A stretch of DNA of 64,000 nt from Nocardioides marmoriginsengisoli (GTDB taxonomy: Bacteria; Actinomycetota; Actinomycetes; Propionibacteriales; Nocardioidaceae). Position 1 is the first letter of the stretch; every line of letters starts with the position of its first letter. Shown here piece by piece: positions 42,265-51,576 of this stretch. The position numbers were made by a program, and so were the translations under genes. The stretch spans positions 692,026 to 756,025 of the forward strand of contig NZ_RJSE01000003.1 of NCBI RefSeq assembly GCF_003725695.1, in the 5' to 3' direction. The notes below the pieces were generated by a model. That model made no database searches, was not told where the DNA came from, and saw only the letters and a program-made list of their open reading frames with translations.

Positions 42265-43908
42265 ATGAAGTCCCGGATCGTTCTCAGCGTCTCGCTCGCC
42301 GTCGTCGCGGCGTTGCTGCCGACGCAGTTCGCCGGCGCCGAGCGCGCTGCCCTCCCCGGCCACGACGACACCCTCCGGACCTCCCCGGACGGCTTCCGGT
42401 ACTACGTCGACCCGGCGCCCGAGCTGAGCGGCCCTGAGCAGGCCGACCGGGTCGCGCGCCCGGTCGCCGCGGCGGCACCGCTGAACCAGACCTTCCGGCT
42501 GCACAGCCTGGCCTCCTCGCCTCGCAAGCTGTACCTGGACTTCAACGGCTACACGATCCCCTCCGGCGGCGACTGGTCGGGCGCGGCCGCCGGGCCGGTG
42601 AGCGGCTTCAACCTCGAGGGCTCCGCGAGCACCTTCACCGCCGCGGAGCTGACCCGGATCCAGGAGATCTGGCGGATCGTCGCGGAGAAGTACGCACCGT
42701 TCAACCTCGACGTCACCACCCAGGACCCCGGCACGGCGGGCCTGCAGCGAGCCAGCGCCAGCGACAACGCCTTCGGCGTCCGGATGATCGTCACGAGCGA
42801 CCCGCGGCCGCGCAGCCAGGGGTGCGGCGGCTGCGCCGGCCAGGCCTACCTGGGGGTGTTCGACGATCCGAACGCCAACCACATCCGCCATGCCTGGGTC
42901 TACGCGTCGGCGACGTCCGGAATCGGCGTGGCCACCGCGAACGTGATCGCCCACGAGGCCGGGCACACCTTCGGACTCCACCACGACGGCAAGTCGGGGC
43001 TGATCGGCGGGACGGACTACTACGGCGGGCACGAGAACTGGATCCCGATCATGGGCCTGTCCACGAACGGCGTCGCGCTCGCCCAGTTCAGCCGCGGCGA
43101 GTACGCCAACGCGACCAACACCGAGGACGACCTGGCGATCATCGCCGCCCACGGGGCGCCGTACCGCGCCGACGACTACCCGAACACGCCGGGGACCGCC
43201 AGCACCCTGCCGACCGACTCGGTCTACCGGCGCACCGGCATCATCCGGAGCGCGGGCGACGTCGACGTCTTCAAGGTCAACCGCGCCTGCACCGGGACGC
43301 TCACCGCGACCGCGCGACCGATCGGGCTGGGCGGGGCGCTCGACATCGACCTCAAGGTGTACGGCGCAGCTGCCAACCTGCTCGGCTCGAACAACCCGCC
43401 GTCCAGCCAGCACCTGAACTCCGCCGGCGACGCGGTCCCTGACGGCGTCGGCGCGACCGTCACCGTGAGCGGCGCGGCGGCCGGCGCGTACTACGTGCGG
43501 GTCGACGGCGTCGGCAACGGCACTCCGCCGGCCAACGGCTACACCGACTACGGCAGCGTCGGCCAGTACACCGTCACGATCAGCGGCTGCCCGGCGAGCC
43601 GGCCGACGGCTGCCGGGATCGGCACCGCGTCCTCCGGCAAGAGGGGCGGCGCCAAGAACGCGATCGCGCGCTGGAAGGCGCCGGCCAGGACCGGCGGATC
43701 GCCGATCACCGGCTACAAGGTGATCGCCTACCAGGTGAACGCGAAGGGCAAGATCGTGAAGACGCGGGTCTCCGGCCTGCGCAAGCCCTCGACCCGGTCC
43801 TACACCTGGGCGCTTCCGGGCGGCCGGTACAAGTTCCGGGTGGTGGCGTACAACCGGGTCGGCGCGGCGCCGTACTCGCGCTACTCGCGGATCGTGCTGA
43901 GCAGGTAG
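42265..43908 (+). CDS. Secreted zinc metalloprotease, paralogue of the upstream gene
   Basis: Protein of 547 residues with signal peptide (IVLSVSLAVVAALLPTQFAGA). It shares RYYVDPAPE, IWRIVAEKYAPF, the zinc site HEAGHTFGLHH (H230, E231, H234, H240) and WIPIMGLS with its neighbour. It has the PPC-like domain but one FN3 repeat instead of three, ending YKFRVVAYNRVGAAPYSRYSR. ATG 42265 follows the first gene by 17 bases with no Shine-Dalgarno, so it may depend on translation of the upstream gene. Confidence 0.88.
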   Translation: MKSRIVLSVSLAVVAALLPTQFAGAERAALPGHDDTLRTSPDGFRYYVDPAPELSGPEQADRVARPVAAAAPLNQTFRLHSLASSPRKLYLDFNGYTIPSGGDWSGAAAGPVSGFNLEGSASTFTAAELTRIQEIWRIVAEKYAPFNLDVTTQDPGTAGLQRASASDNAFGVRMIVTSDPRPRSQGCGGCAGQAYLGVFDDPNANHIRHAWVYASATSGIGVATANVIAHEAGHTFGLHHDGKSGLIGGTDYYGGHENWIPIMGLSTNGVALAQFSRGEYANATNTEDDLAIIAAHGAPYRADDYPNTPGTASTLPTDSVYRRTGIIRSAGDVDVFKVNRACTGTLTATARPIGLGGALDIDLKVYGAAANLLGSNNPPSSQHLNSAGDAVPDGVGATVTVSGAAAGAYYVRVDGVGNGTPPANGYTDYGSVGQYTVTISGCPASRPTAAGIGTASSGKRGGAKNAIARWKAPARTGGSPITGYKVIAYQVNAKGKIVKTRVSGLRKPSTRSYTWALPGGRYKFRVVAYNRVGAAPYSRYSRIVLSR

Positions 43909-43961
43909 CCCCGACCGAAACCCGGTGGCTCCCGGCGAAGGCCTCTGGGTAGGTTCGACCG

Positions 43962-45215
43962 GTGACCTCGGACCCGCTGCCGCCGCTGACCCGGCGCGGC
44001 GTACCGATCGATCCGACGCTGCGGGTCCTCGCCCTCGGCACCCTGATCAACCGCGCCGGCGCCGGCGCGCTGGTCACCACGTTCGCACTCTTCTTCACCC
44101 GCGAGGTGGGACTGCACCCGGCCCAGGTCGGCGTGGCGCTCTCGCTCGGCGCCCTGGTCGGCATGCTCGTCCAGGTGCCCGGCGGCCACCTCGGTGACGT
44201 CCGCGGACCGCGGGAGGTGCTGCGGGTCGCCACCATCGCCACCGGCGTCGCGACCCTCGGGCTGCTCGTCGCCCGTCCGCTCTGGGCACTGATCGTGGTG
44301 ATGGCCCTGATCAACGCCGCCGACGCGGTCTCCAACTCGGTGCGCAACGGGTACGTCGCCCGGATCGCCGTCGGCGGCCAGGGCGTCCGGTTCAAGGCGT
44401 ACCTGCGGGCGATCACCAACGTCGCCATGGGACTCGGCGCGCTGCTCGGCGGCGTCGCGCTCGCGATCGACCGACCGTGGGCCTACCTCGCCGTCTTCGT
44501 GCTCGACGCCGGCACCTCGATCCTGGCCGGGCTGCTGTTCACCCGGCTCCCGCACCTCGAGCCCGCACCGCCGCGCGCGGACGGCGAACCGCGGCTGGCG
44601 GTGCTCCGCGACGCCCCGTTCGTGCTGGTGACGCTGCTGACCGGCGTGGTGTCGATGCACTTCGTGGTGATGGAGGTCGGCATTCCGCTGTGGATCAGCG
44701 AGCACACCGAGGCCCCGACCGCCCTGGTGGCGGTCCTGCTGATCATCAACACCAGCCTGGTCGCGCTGTTCCAGGTCCGGCTGAGCCTGGGGTCCGACAC
44801 GGTCGCCCGCTCGGCCCGGGAGATGCTCCGCGGCGCGCTCTGGATCGCCGGCGGGTTCGCGGTCATCGGACTCACCGACGGCCTCGCCCGGGTCGCGGCG
44901 ATCGCTCTCCTCGTGGTCGGCTCCTGCGTGCACGTCGTCGGCGAGATGATCAGCAGCGGCGGCCAGTGGGGCGTGTCGATGGGGCTCGCTCCGGCCGAGC
45001 GCCAGGGCCAGTACCAGGGGTTCGCCGGGCTCGGTTTCGGGCTGGCCAACGTGGTCGCTCCGACCCTGGTCACGCTGCTCTGCATCACCTGGGGACGACC
45101 CGGCTGGTTCGTGATGGGCGGACTGATCGTCGGCGCCGCGATCGCCCTGCGCCCGGTCACCACCTGGGCGCTGGCGACCCGCGAGAAGTACGGCGCCGCC
45201 ACCGCGAGCGGGTAA
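43962..45215 (+). CDS. MFS transporter
   Basis: Membrane transporter of 417 residues with about 12 helices. The MFS signature loop is GGHLGDVRGPREVLR between helices 2 and 3, and an inside loop is near RNGYVARIAVGGQGVRFKAYLRAITN. It begins at GTG with TAGGTT (43950-43955) six bases upstream and no Shine-Dalgarno, so probably leaderless. Substrate unknown; it looks like a drug-efflux member. Confidence 0.88.
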   Translation: MTSDPLPPLTRRGVPIDPTLRVLALGTLINRAGAGALVTTFALFFTREVGLHPAQVGVALSLGALVGMLVQVPGGHLGDVRGPREVLRVATIATGVATLGLLVARPLWALIVVMALINAADAVSNSVRNGYVARIAVGGQGVRFKAYLRAITNVAMGLGALLGGVALAIDRPWAYLAVFVLDAGTSILAGLLFTRLPHLEPAPPRADGEPRLAVLRDAPFVLVTLLTGVVSMHFVVMEVGIPLWISEHTEAPTALVAVLLIINTSLVALFQVRLSLGSDTVARSAREMLRGALWIAGGFAVIGLTDGLARVAAIALLVVGSCVHVVGEMISSGGQWGVSMGLAPAERQGQYQGFAGLGFGLANVVAPTLVTLLCITWGRPGWFVMGGLIVGAAIALRPVTTWALATREKYGAATASG

Positions 45216-45223
45216 GGCGTGCC

Positions 45224-47170
45224 TCAGCGACCGCTGAGCCGGGTCAGTGCCTTCCGGACGACCTCGGGGTCGGTCGTCATCCACATCGGCGGCAGGCTCG
45301 CCTTCAGGAAGCTGCCGTAGCGCGCAGTGACCAGGCGCGGGTCCAGGATCGCCACGACGCCCTTGTCGCTGGTCGTCCGGATCAGCCGGCCGGCGCCCTG
45401 GGCGAGCAGGAGCGCGGCGTGGGTGCCGGAAACCGACATGAAGCCGTTGCCGCCGGCCTTGTCCGCGGCCTGCGCCCGGGCCGACATCAGCGGATCATCC
45501 GGTCGCGGGAACGGGATCCGGTCGATCAGCACCAGCTGGCAGGTCTCCCCCGGGACGTCGAGGCCCTGCCACAGGCTGAGGGTCCCGAACAGGTTCGTGT
45601 GCGGGTCGCCGAGGAACTGCTTGGTCAGCTCGGGCAGCTGGGCGTCGCCCTGGCAGAGCGTGGTCAGGTGCGGAAGCCGGGTCCGCACCTCCTCGGCGGC
45701 GGCCTCGGCGGCGCGGCGGCTGGAGAACAACCCGAGGGTGCGCCCGTCGGCCGCGTCGATCAGGTCGACGATCTCGTCGAGCTGGACCTTCTGGAGTCCG
45801 TCGCGACCGGGCTGCGGGAGGTGCTTGGCGACGTACAGGATCGACTGTTGGCCGTAGTCGAACGGCGAGCCGACGTCGATCCCCTGCCAGGAGCCGCCTT
45901 CCGCCTCCCGGTCCAGGCCGACCGATCCGGCGACCACCGAGAAGTCGCCGCCGAGCATCAGGGTGGCCGAGGTGAAGACGACGGTCTTGTCGACCAGCAG
46001 CTTCTCGCGCATCTGCCCGGCCACGTTCAGCGGTGCCACGCAGAGCCGGTTGCCGCCGTGCCGGGCCTCGCGCTCGGAGATCCAGAGCACGTCGTACTCC
46101 GAGTCGGCCGCCATCCGCTCGGCGGTCGCGAACAGCTCCTGGGTCCAGCCCCGCGCCTGGGTGGCGCCGGCGTCCGCCTCGGCCCCGGGGGCCGCCTTGG
46201 GGAACGCGGTGATCAGCGCGCGGGCAGCGTCGCGGACCAGCTCCAGCGCATCGCTGATCGCCACCGGGACCGTCTCCAGCCGCCCGCCCGGGGTGGTGTC
46301 CACGGCATCGCGCAACGCCTCCGCCGCATCGGCGAGCGCATCCGCCTCGTCCCCGTCGACGTGGCGCTGGGACCGGCGCGCGGTGCGCTCGACATCGTTC
46401 GGGGAGAGCTCGTCGGTGGCGGCCTGGGTCACCCGGGAGGTGAGCTCGTGCGCCTCGTCGATCACCACGACGTCGTACTCGGGGATCATCGGGATGCCCT
46501 CGATGGCGTCGATCGCCAGCAGCGAGTGGTTGGTGACGACCAGCTGCGAGTTGGCGGCCTTCTCCTTGGCGCGCTCGGCGAAGCACTCGACGCCGTACGC
46601 GCACTTGGCGGCGCCGACGCACTCGCGCGCACTGACGCTGACCTGGCGCCAGACCTGGTCGGTATGGCGGGGAGCGTTGTCCTTCTCGCCGGTCCCGCCC
46701 TCCTTGGCCTCGTCCTCGATCCACTCGCGGAGCGCGACGACCTCGGCACCGATCGAGCCGGTCGGGAGGTCGACCAGGGTGCCCTGGTCGTCCGGGACGC
46801 CCTCGCGGACCCGGTGCAGGCAGGCGTAGTTCGACCGGCCCTTGAGGACCGCGAAGGTGGCCTTCTCGTGCAGGACCTCGTCGGCTGCCTCGACCAGCGC
46901 CGGGATGTCGCGCTCGACGAGCTGGTGCTGGAGCGCCAGCGTCGCGGTCGCGACCACGACCCGCTGGTGGTGCAGCAGCGCCGGGACCAGGTAGCCCAGC
47001 GACTTGCCGGTGCCGGTGCCCGCCTGGACCAGCAGGTGCTGGCCGGACTCCATCGCGGCGGTGACCGCCTCCGCCATCCGGACCTGGCCCGGGCGCTCGG
47101 AGCCCCCGACAGCACTGACCGCGGCCGCGAGGACGTCGCGGACCGTCGGCTTCTCAGGGGTGTCGGGCAC
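45224..47170 (-). CDS. DinG-type ATP-dependent DNA helicase
   Basis: XPD/Rad3-like superfamily 2 helicase of 648 residues. Walker A is AGTGTGKSLGYLVP (near residue 45) and the DEAH box is VVIDEAHEL. Four cysteines between them (CLHRV, CVGAAKCAYGVECFA) suit an Fe-S cluster. The C-terminal motif reads LFGTLSLWQGLDVPGE with VLIDRIPFPRPDDPL. It unwinds damaged or displaced 5' ends in repair. It ends nine bases from the convergent MFS gene. Confidence 0.93.
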   Translation of the reverse strand: MPDTPEKPTVRDVLAAAVSAVGGSERPGQVRMAEAVTAAMESGQHLLVQAGTGTGKSLGYLVPALLHHQRVVVATATLALQHQLVERDIPALVEAADEVLHEKATFAVLKGRSNYACLHRVREGVPDDQGTLVDLPTGSIGAEVVALREWIEDEAKEGGTGEKDNAPRHTDQVWRQVSVSARECVGAAKCAYGVECFAERAKEKAANSQLVVTNHSLLAIDAIEGIPMIPEYDVVVIDEAHELTSRVTQAATDELSPNDVERTARRSQRHVDGDEADALADAAEALRDAVDTTPGGRLETVPVAISDALELVRDAARALITAFPKAAPGAEADAGATQARGWTQELFATAERMAADSEYDVLWISEREARHGGNRLCVAPLNVAGQMREKLLVDKTVVFTSATLMLGGDFSVVAGSVGLDREAEGGSWQGIDVGSPFDYGQQSILYVAKHLPQPGRDGLQKVQLDEIVDLIDAADGRTLGLFSSRRAAEAAAEEVRTRLPHLTTLCQGDAQLPELTKQFLGDPHTNLFGTLSLWQGLDVPGETCQLVLIDRIPFPRPDDPLMSARAQAADKAGGNGFMSVSGTHAALLLAQGAGRLIRTTSDKGVVAILDPRLVTARYGSFLKASLPPMWMTTDPEVVRKALTRLSGR

Positions 47171-47197
47171 GAGGGGAAGAGTAGTCGGCGGTACGGA

Positions 47198-47233
47198 CGA
47201 AGCCCCCGCCGGTCGCGACCGGCGGGGGCTTCG
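47198..47233 (-). terminator. Perfect palindromic terminator after the lemA-like gene
   Basis: A 36-base perfect palindrome: 16-base arms beginning CGAAGCCCCCGCCGGT around a CGCG loop. It lies 11 bases past the LemA-like stop and in front of the DinG-type gene. Confidence 0.8.
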
Positions 47234-47244
47234 GGTGCTCGTCG

Positions 47245-48069
47245 TCAGGCTGTGGGCGGTGCCGCCGGCGGAGCGGTCGGCGGCTCCGGTGCCGTCGGAG
47301 GCTCCGCGGCAACCGGCGGAGCGGCGGGCGGCTCGGCAGGCGGCTCGGCGGCCACCGGCGGAGCGGCCGGGGGCTCAGCAGCCACCGGCGGAGCAGCAGG
47401 AGGCTCAGCGGCCACCGGCGGAGCAGCCGGCGGTGCGGGCGGTGCCGGCGGAGCGGCGGGGGCTGCCGGGGCCGCGGGCGGCGTCGGCGGGGCCGGCGGG
47501 GTCGCGGTGCCGAAGTTGACGGTCGGCGGGACGTCCTGCCCGGCCGGCGCCTCGTAGAAGTCGCGGGTCTTCACCCCGGCGAAGCCGGCGAGGAACATCC
47601 ACGGGATCGTCACGACGAGCTTGTTCAGCGTCGCCACCGCGTCGTTGTAGTACTGGCGGGCGAACGAGATCTTGTCCTCGGTGTCCTTCAGCTGCTGCTG
47701 GAGGTCGAGGAACTGGATGTTCGCCTTCAGGTCCGGGTAGGCCTCGGCGACGGCGTTCACCTTCACCAGCGCCTGCTGCATGGCAGCGTCGGCAGCAGCC
47801 TTCGCGGGGACGTCGTCGCCCTCGGCCGCGGCGGCCAGGCCGGCCCGCGCCTTGGTGACCTCCTCGAAGACGCCGGACTCGTGGGCGGCGTACCCCTTGA
47901 CCGTCTCGACCAGGTTCGGGATCAGGTCGGCGCGCCGGGTCAGCTGGACGTCGATCCCGCCCAGCGCCTCCTGGGCGGCGATGTCGGTGGTCCGGAGCTT
48001 GTTGAAGCCGACGATGACGAAGCCGACCAGCGCGATCAGGACGGCGACGATGATGAGGGCGACGATCAT
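47245..48069 (-). CDS. LemA-family protein with Pro/Ala-rich tail
   Basis: Protein of 274 residues. An N-terminal membrane anchor (IVALIIVAVLIALVGFVIVGFN) precedes the LemA helical domain: IDVQLTRRADLIPNLVETVKGYAAHE, AYPDLKANIQFLDLQQQLKDTEDKISFARQYYNDAVATLN. From about residue 185 the protein is Pro/Ala-rich with several PPVAAEPPAA units, which explains the GC-rich tandem repeat in the DNA (47250-47480). LemA proteins are surface-exposed or membrane scaffolds of unknown job, usually with a DUF2207 partner, as here. Confidence 0.9.
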   Translation of the reverse strand: MIVALIIVAVLIALVGFVIVGFNKLRTTDIAAQEALGGIDVQLTRRADLIPNLVETVKGYAAHESGVFEEVTKARAGLAAAAEGDDVPAKAAADAAMQQALVKVNAVAEAYPDLKANIQFLDLQQQLKDTEDKISFARQYYNDAVATLNKLVVTIPWMFLAGFAGVKTRDFYEAPAGQDVPPTVNFGTATPPAPPTPPAAPAAPAAPPAPPAPPAAPPVAAEPPAAPPVAAEPPAAPPVAAEPPAEPPAAPPVAAEPPTAPEPPTAPPAAPPTA

Positions 48070-48131
48070 GTGGTTCCTCTTTCCCTGAGGTTCGTACGGC
48101 TATTCAAGCGGATGGGCGGGCTCAGCAACAC

Positions 48132-49889
48132 TCACCAGGAGCCGCCGCCTCCGCCACCGCCTCCGCCGCCGCCGCTGAAGCCGCCCCCGCCACCTCCGCT
48201 GGAGGACGAGCTCTGGGTGGCGTTGTAGGCGGAGATCGCCGAGGAGACGGTGGAGTCGAAGCTGTCGACCATCTGGTTGACGAAGGTCGCGGCGTGCACG
48301 CCTGTGTACGTCGGGAAGTAGTTCGGTGCCGGCGGCTCCTCGCCGGTCTCGATCCGGTACTTCTTGGCCCACTCGTCGGCGCAGTCGAACGCCACCGCCC
48401 ACGGCAGGTAGGAGGTGTAGAGCTCCTTGCGGCCCGAGAAGTCGAAGCGATCCTGCGCCGACGGGGTCGACAGGGTCCGGTAGAAGCCGCCCACCCGCGA
48501 CCAGAGATCCCGGCCCGCGGCGGTACGGCGGGTGCCTGCACCGGTCGCGCCGACGCTGATCGCGGTGATCAGGAAGATGCCGGGAACGATCGCGATGATC
48601 GACATGTCGAACGGGTTGAACGCTCCCAGGTACACCGTGGCGCCGAGCAGCAGCAACAGGAAGAACCCGCCGAATCCGCCGAGACCGACGTTCTCCATCA
48701 GCCCGGACGTCTTCGCCCACCCCTTGGTGTTGGCGTCGAACGCGGAGAGCGCCGTCTTCAGCTTCTGGCCCGAGCTCACCGAGGACGGCGACGCGGTGAA
48801 CGCCGCACCGGGGCTCGCCACCCCGAGCGAGGTCCCGGCGAGCTGGGTGACCGAGTCGATCCTGCTCCAGGTGTCGGTCTTGTCGGTGCCGGTCAGGGTC
48901 CAGGACTTGCCGTCCTGGGCGAGGGTCACCGCGCCCTGCTCCGCGGCGTACATCATCGTGGCGACGAAGGCCTTGTTCTCCACCTTCTCGGTCATCAGGT
49001 ACGCCGCCTGCGCCGGCCCGATGCCCTCCGGCGGCGCGTACATCAGCGGGTACGGCGGCTGCTTCTCCCGGGTCTGCAGGCTCAGCGCCGCGCCGGCCAC
49101 GCCGAGCAGGCCGGCGAGCACCACCACGAAGCCGAGCAGGACCGGGTGCTGACCGAGGATCGGGTCGAGCTTGCTGGCCCACGGCCGGGTGTCGCCGTCG
49201 GGGGTCGCGAGGTCCAGGTCGGTCTTGATGGTGACCGGCGTGTTCGGCGCCAGCGGCCCGGTCTTCACCCGGATCGTCTCGGTGCCGTCGCCCTCCGCCG
49301 TACAGGAGCCGGCGCCGCTGCCGGCGCCCTCCGCGCACCGCAGGTTGGTGCCCGGTGCGGGCAGGTGCACGGTCAGGTCGGACTCCTTGATCGGCATCAC
49401 CCAGCCGGCGCCGATCAGGTTCCAGTAGAACTGGGTCGGCGAGCCGTCGTGACCCGGCGTCAGGGCGCCCTTGATCCGGTAGGAGATCCGGTAGACGTGC
49501 TCGCCCTGGATGGTGGTGTCACCACTGCCGATCTTCACGTTGCGGAAGCGGCCGCGCTCGTTGCTCTGGACGTCGAAGGGCTCGTCGCGCCCGTCCCGGG
49601 TGACGGTGATGTCCTTCGGGATCAGCCGGTTCTTCTCGACGTTCGGGTCCCGGGTGTCGAAGAGCCGGAAGATGCCGTGCCGGTCGCAGCAGGGCAGGTC
49701 GACAGTGAGCCGCTCGACGATGTCGACGTCGCCATTGGCCTTCACGTCGTAGTCGGACTCGTACTTGGTGATCGTCGCCGACTCCGACGGGGCCGAGGGC
49801 GAGGAGACGGCCGAGAAGGAGATTCCACCGATGGCGACCACGGCCGCCAGGACCAGCATGGCCAGCACCCGTGCCAGGAGTTGCTTCAT
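48132..49889 (-). CDS. DUF2207 membrane protein
   Basis: Protein of 585 residues. Signal peptide (LLARVLAMLVLAAVVAIGGISFSAV), then the DUF2207 extracytoplasmic domain (about 35-235; YDVKANGDVDIVERLTVDLP, YRISYRIKGAL), a helix near 245-265, a cytoplasmic part with a predicted winged-helix region, and two helices near 405-455. The C-terminus is a Ser then Gly repeat ending GGGSW, a tail typical of the family. It forms an operon with the LemA-like gene 62 bases downstream. Role unknown. Confidence 0.9.
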   Translation of the reverse strand: MKQLLARVLAMLVLAAVVAIGGISFSAVSSPSAPSESATITKYESDYDVKANGDVDIVERLTVDLPCCDRHGIFRLFDTRDPNVEKNRLIPKDITVTRDGRDEPFDVQSNERGRFRNVKIGSGDTTIQGEHVYRISYRIKGALTPGHDGSPTQFYWNLIGAGWVMPIKESDLTVHLPAPGTNLRCAEGAGSGAGSCTAEGDGTETIRVKTGPLAPNTPVTIKTDLDLATPDGDTRPWASKLDPILGQHPVLLGFVVVLAGLLGVAGAALSLQTREKQPPYPLMYAPPEGIGPAQAAYLMTEKVENKAFVATMMYAAEQGAVTLAQDGKSWTLTGTDKTDTWSRIDSVTQLAGTSLGVASPGAAFTASPSSVSSGQKLKTALSAFDANTKGWAKTSGLMENVGLGGFGGFFLLLLLGATVYLGAFNPFDMSIIAIVPGIFLITAISVGATGAGTRRTAAGRDLWSRVGGFYRTLSTPSAQDRFDFSGRKELYTSYLPWAVAFDCADEWAKKYRIETGEEPPAPNYFPTYTGVHAATFVNQMVDSFDSTVSSAISAYNATQSSSSSGGGGGGFSGGGGGGGGGGGSW

Positions 49890-49909
49890 GGGGATGACCC
49901 TAGCGATCG

Positions 49910-49999
49910 TCAGCCGCCGAGACCGCCCATGAACGAGAAGATGCTGAGCAGCGCGAGCATCATCGACATCAGCATCTCCGGCACCGTGGGGTCGTTCAT
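49910..49999 (-). CDS. Candidate 29-residue hydrophobic microprotein
   Basis: Reading frame of 30 codons: MNDPTVPEMLMSMMLALLSIF then SFMGGLGG and TGA. A hydrophobic, Met/Leu-rich helix follows an acidic start. TAGGGT lies seven bases before the ATG, a weak ribosome site. It fits between the hflX stop and the DUF2207 start, 22 bases after hflX. It is too short to be certain. Confidence 0.35.
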   Translation of the reverse strand: MNDPTVPEMLMSMMLALLSIFSFMGGLGG

Positions 50000-50021
50000 G
50001 GCGCGACCCTACTCCGGATCA

Positions 50022-51485
50022 TCAGCTCGGTTCGGACTCGCTCAACGTATACAGCTCGAGCTCCCCGGCCAACGCCTCACTCACCCGTGCGTGCACCAGG
50101 GTGCCGTCGGCGGTGTGCTCGGTGGCGAGCACCTCCGCCTTGTCGTGCAGCCGGCTGACCAGGTCGCCGCGGCTGTAAGGCAGCAGCAGCCGGACCTCGA
50201 TGGCCGGGCGCGGCAGGTCGTCCTCGATCGCGGCGAGCACCTCGGCGATGCCTTCACCGGTCTTCGCCGAGCAGACCACCGAGTGCGGTTCGTTCAGCCG
50301 CAGCCGGGCCAGGGTCAGCGGGTCGGCGATGTCCGCCTTGTTGATCACCACGAGCTCACGGACCTTGCCCGCGTCGACGTCCGCGAAGACGCCGCGCACC
50401 GCCGAGAGCTGGCCCTCGGGGTCGGGGTGCGAGCCGTCGACGACGTGCACGATCAGGTCGGCGTCGGCAACCTCCTCCAGGGTGCTGCGGAAGGCCTCGA
50501 CGAGCTGGTGCGGCAGGTGCCGGACGAACCCGACGGTGTCGGTCATCGTGTAGACCCGGCCGTCGCTGGTCGTCGTACGGCGGGTGGTCGGATCCAGGGT
50601 CGCGAACAGCGCGTCCTCGACCAGGACGCCGGCATCGGTCAGCCGGTTGAGGATCGAGGACTTGCCGGCGTTGGTGTACCCGGCGATGGCGACGCTGGGG
50701 ACGGCGTTGCGGTGCCGCTCGCCGCGCTTGGTCACCCGGGTGGTCTTCATCTGCGCGAGCTCGCGGCGGAGCTTGGCGATCTTGTCGTTGATCCGGCGGC
50801 GGTCGGTCTCGATCTTGGTCTCACCGGGGCCGCGACCACCGATGCCCTCACCGCCGGCCACCCGGCCACCGGCCTGACGGGAGAGCTGGCCGCCCCAGCC
50901 GCGCAGCCGCTGCTTCATGTAGCTCAGCTGGGCGAGCTCGACCTGCGCCTTGCCCTCCTTGGACTTCGCGTGCTGGGCGAAGATGTCCAGGATCAGCGCG
51001 GTCCGGTCGACCACCTTCACCTTGAGCTTGTCCTCGAGGTTGCGCAGCTGGCTGGGCGCGAGCTCGCCGTCCATGATCACGGTGTCCGCGCCGGTCGCCT
51101 GGACGATCTCCCGCACCCCGTCGACCTTGCCGCGGCCGATGTAGGTCGCCGGGTCCGGCTTGTCCCGGCGCTGGTAGACGTTCTCGAGCACCTGGGACCC
51201 GGCCGTCTCGGCGAGCAGCGCGAGCTCGGCCATCGAGTTCTCGGCGTCCTGGACGCTGCCCTCGGTCCAGACCCCGACGAGCACGACGCGCTCGAGCCGG
51301 AGCTGGCGGTACTCGACCTCGGAGATGTCCTCGAGCTCGGTGGAGAGTCCGACGACCCGGCGCAGGGCGTGCCGCTCCGCGAGCTCCATCGAACCGATGG
51401 TCTCCTCGGGGTCCGCCTCGTCGTCCCAGCCGGCCGTCTCGGCCAGCTCGTCGTCCAGGTCGAAGTCTTCAGGTGCGTTCGTCAT
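50022..51485 (-). CDS. hflX: Ribosome-associated GTPase HflX
   Basis: GTPase of 487 residues that splits stalled ribosomes. The N-terminal HflX domain has DPATYIGRGKVDGVRE and QLRNLEDKLKVKVVDRTALILDIFAQHA. The conserved linker is GGRGPGETKIETDRRRI. The G domain has G1 GYTNAGKSS, G3 DTVGF and G4 NKAD. A long acidic N-terminus (about 60 residues) is normal for actinobacteria. Confidence 0.97.
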   Translation of the reverse strand: MTNAPEDFDLDDELAETAGWDDEADPEETIGSMELAERHALRRVVGLSTELEDISEVEYRQLRLERVVLVGVWTEGSVQDAENSMAELALLAETAGSQVLENVYQRRDKPDPATYIGRGKVDGVREIVQATGADTVIMDGELAPSQLRNLEDKLKVKVVDRTALILDIFAQHAKSKEGKAQVELAQLSYMKQRLRGWGGQLSRQAGGRVAGGEGIGGRGPGETKIETDRRRINDKIAKLRRELAQMKTTRVTKRGERHRNAVPSVAIAGYTNAGKSSILNRLTDAGVLVEDALFATLDPTTRRTTTSDGRVYTMTDTVGFVRHLPHQLVEAFRSTLEEVADADLIVHVVDGSHPDPEGQLSAVRGVFADVDAGKVRELVVINKADIADPLTLARLRLNEPHSVVCSAKTGEGIAEVLAAIEDDLPRPAIEVRLLLPYSRGDLVSRLHDKAEVLATEHTADGTLVHARVSEALAGELELYTLSESEPS

Positions 51486-51525
51486 TGGTTACCAGAGTAG
51501 GCGGGCGCGCCACTGGTTAAAGCAG

Positions 51526-51569
51526 TCGTGCGCCTGATCACGTCATCGACGACGGGCTCAGGCGCACGA
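51526..51569 (-). terminator. Terminator after the SDR gene
   Basis: TCGTGCGCCTGA (51526-51537) and TCAGGCGCACGA (51558-51569) form a perfect 12-base stem with a 20-base loop, eight bases past the SDR stop. Confidence 0.6.
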
Positions 51570-51576
51570 CGGGAGA

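Noticed and set aside
47250-47480. Tandem DNA repeats resembling a minisatellite or CRISPR-like array
   Set aside because: The repeats are codons of the LemA Pro/Ala tail. There are no spacers and the frame is kept throughout.
44477-47557. A 1,026-codon plus-strand frame ending in Gly/Ala repeats
   Set aside because: It crosses the MFS gene in another frame and runs antisense to the DinG-type and LemA genes. The repeat-like end is the complement of the LemA Pro/Ala tail.
48294-51500. A 1,068-codon plus-strand frame
   Set aside because: Antisense to DUF2207 and hflX. The translation is Arg/Gly/Asp/Val-rich without domain motifs.
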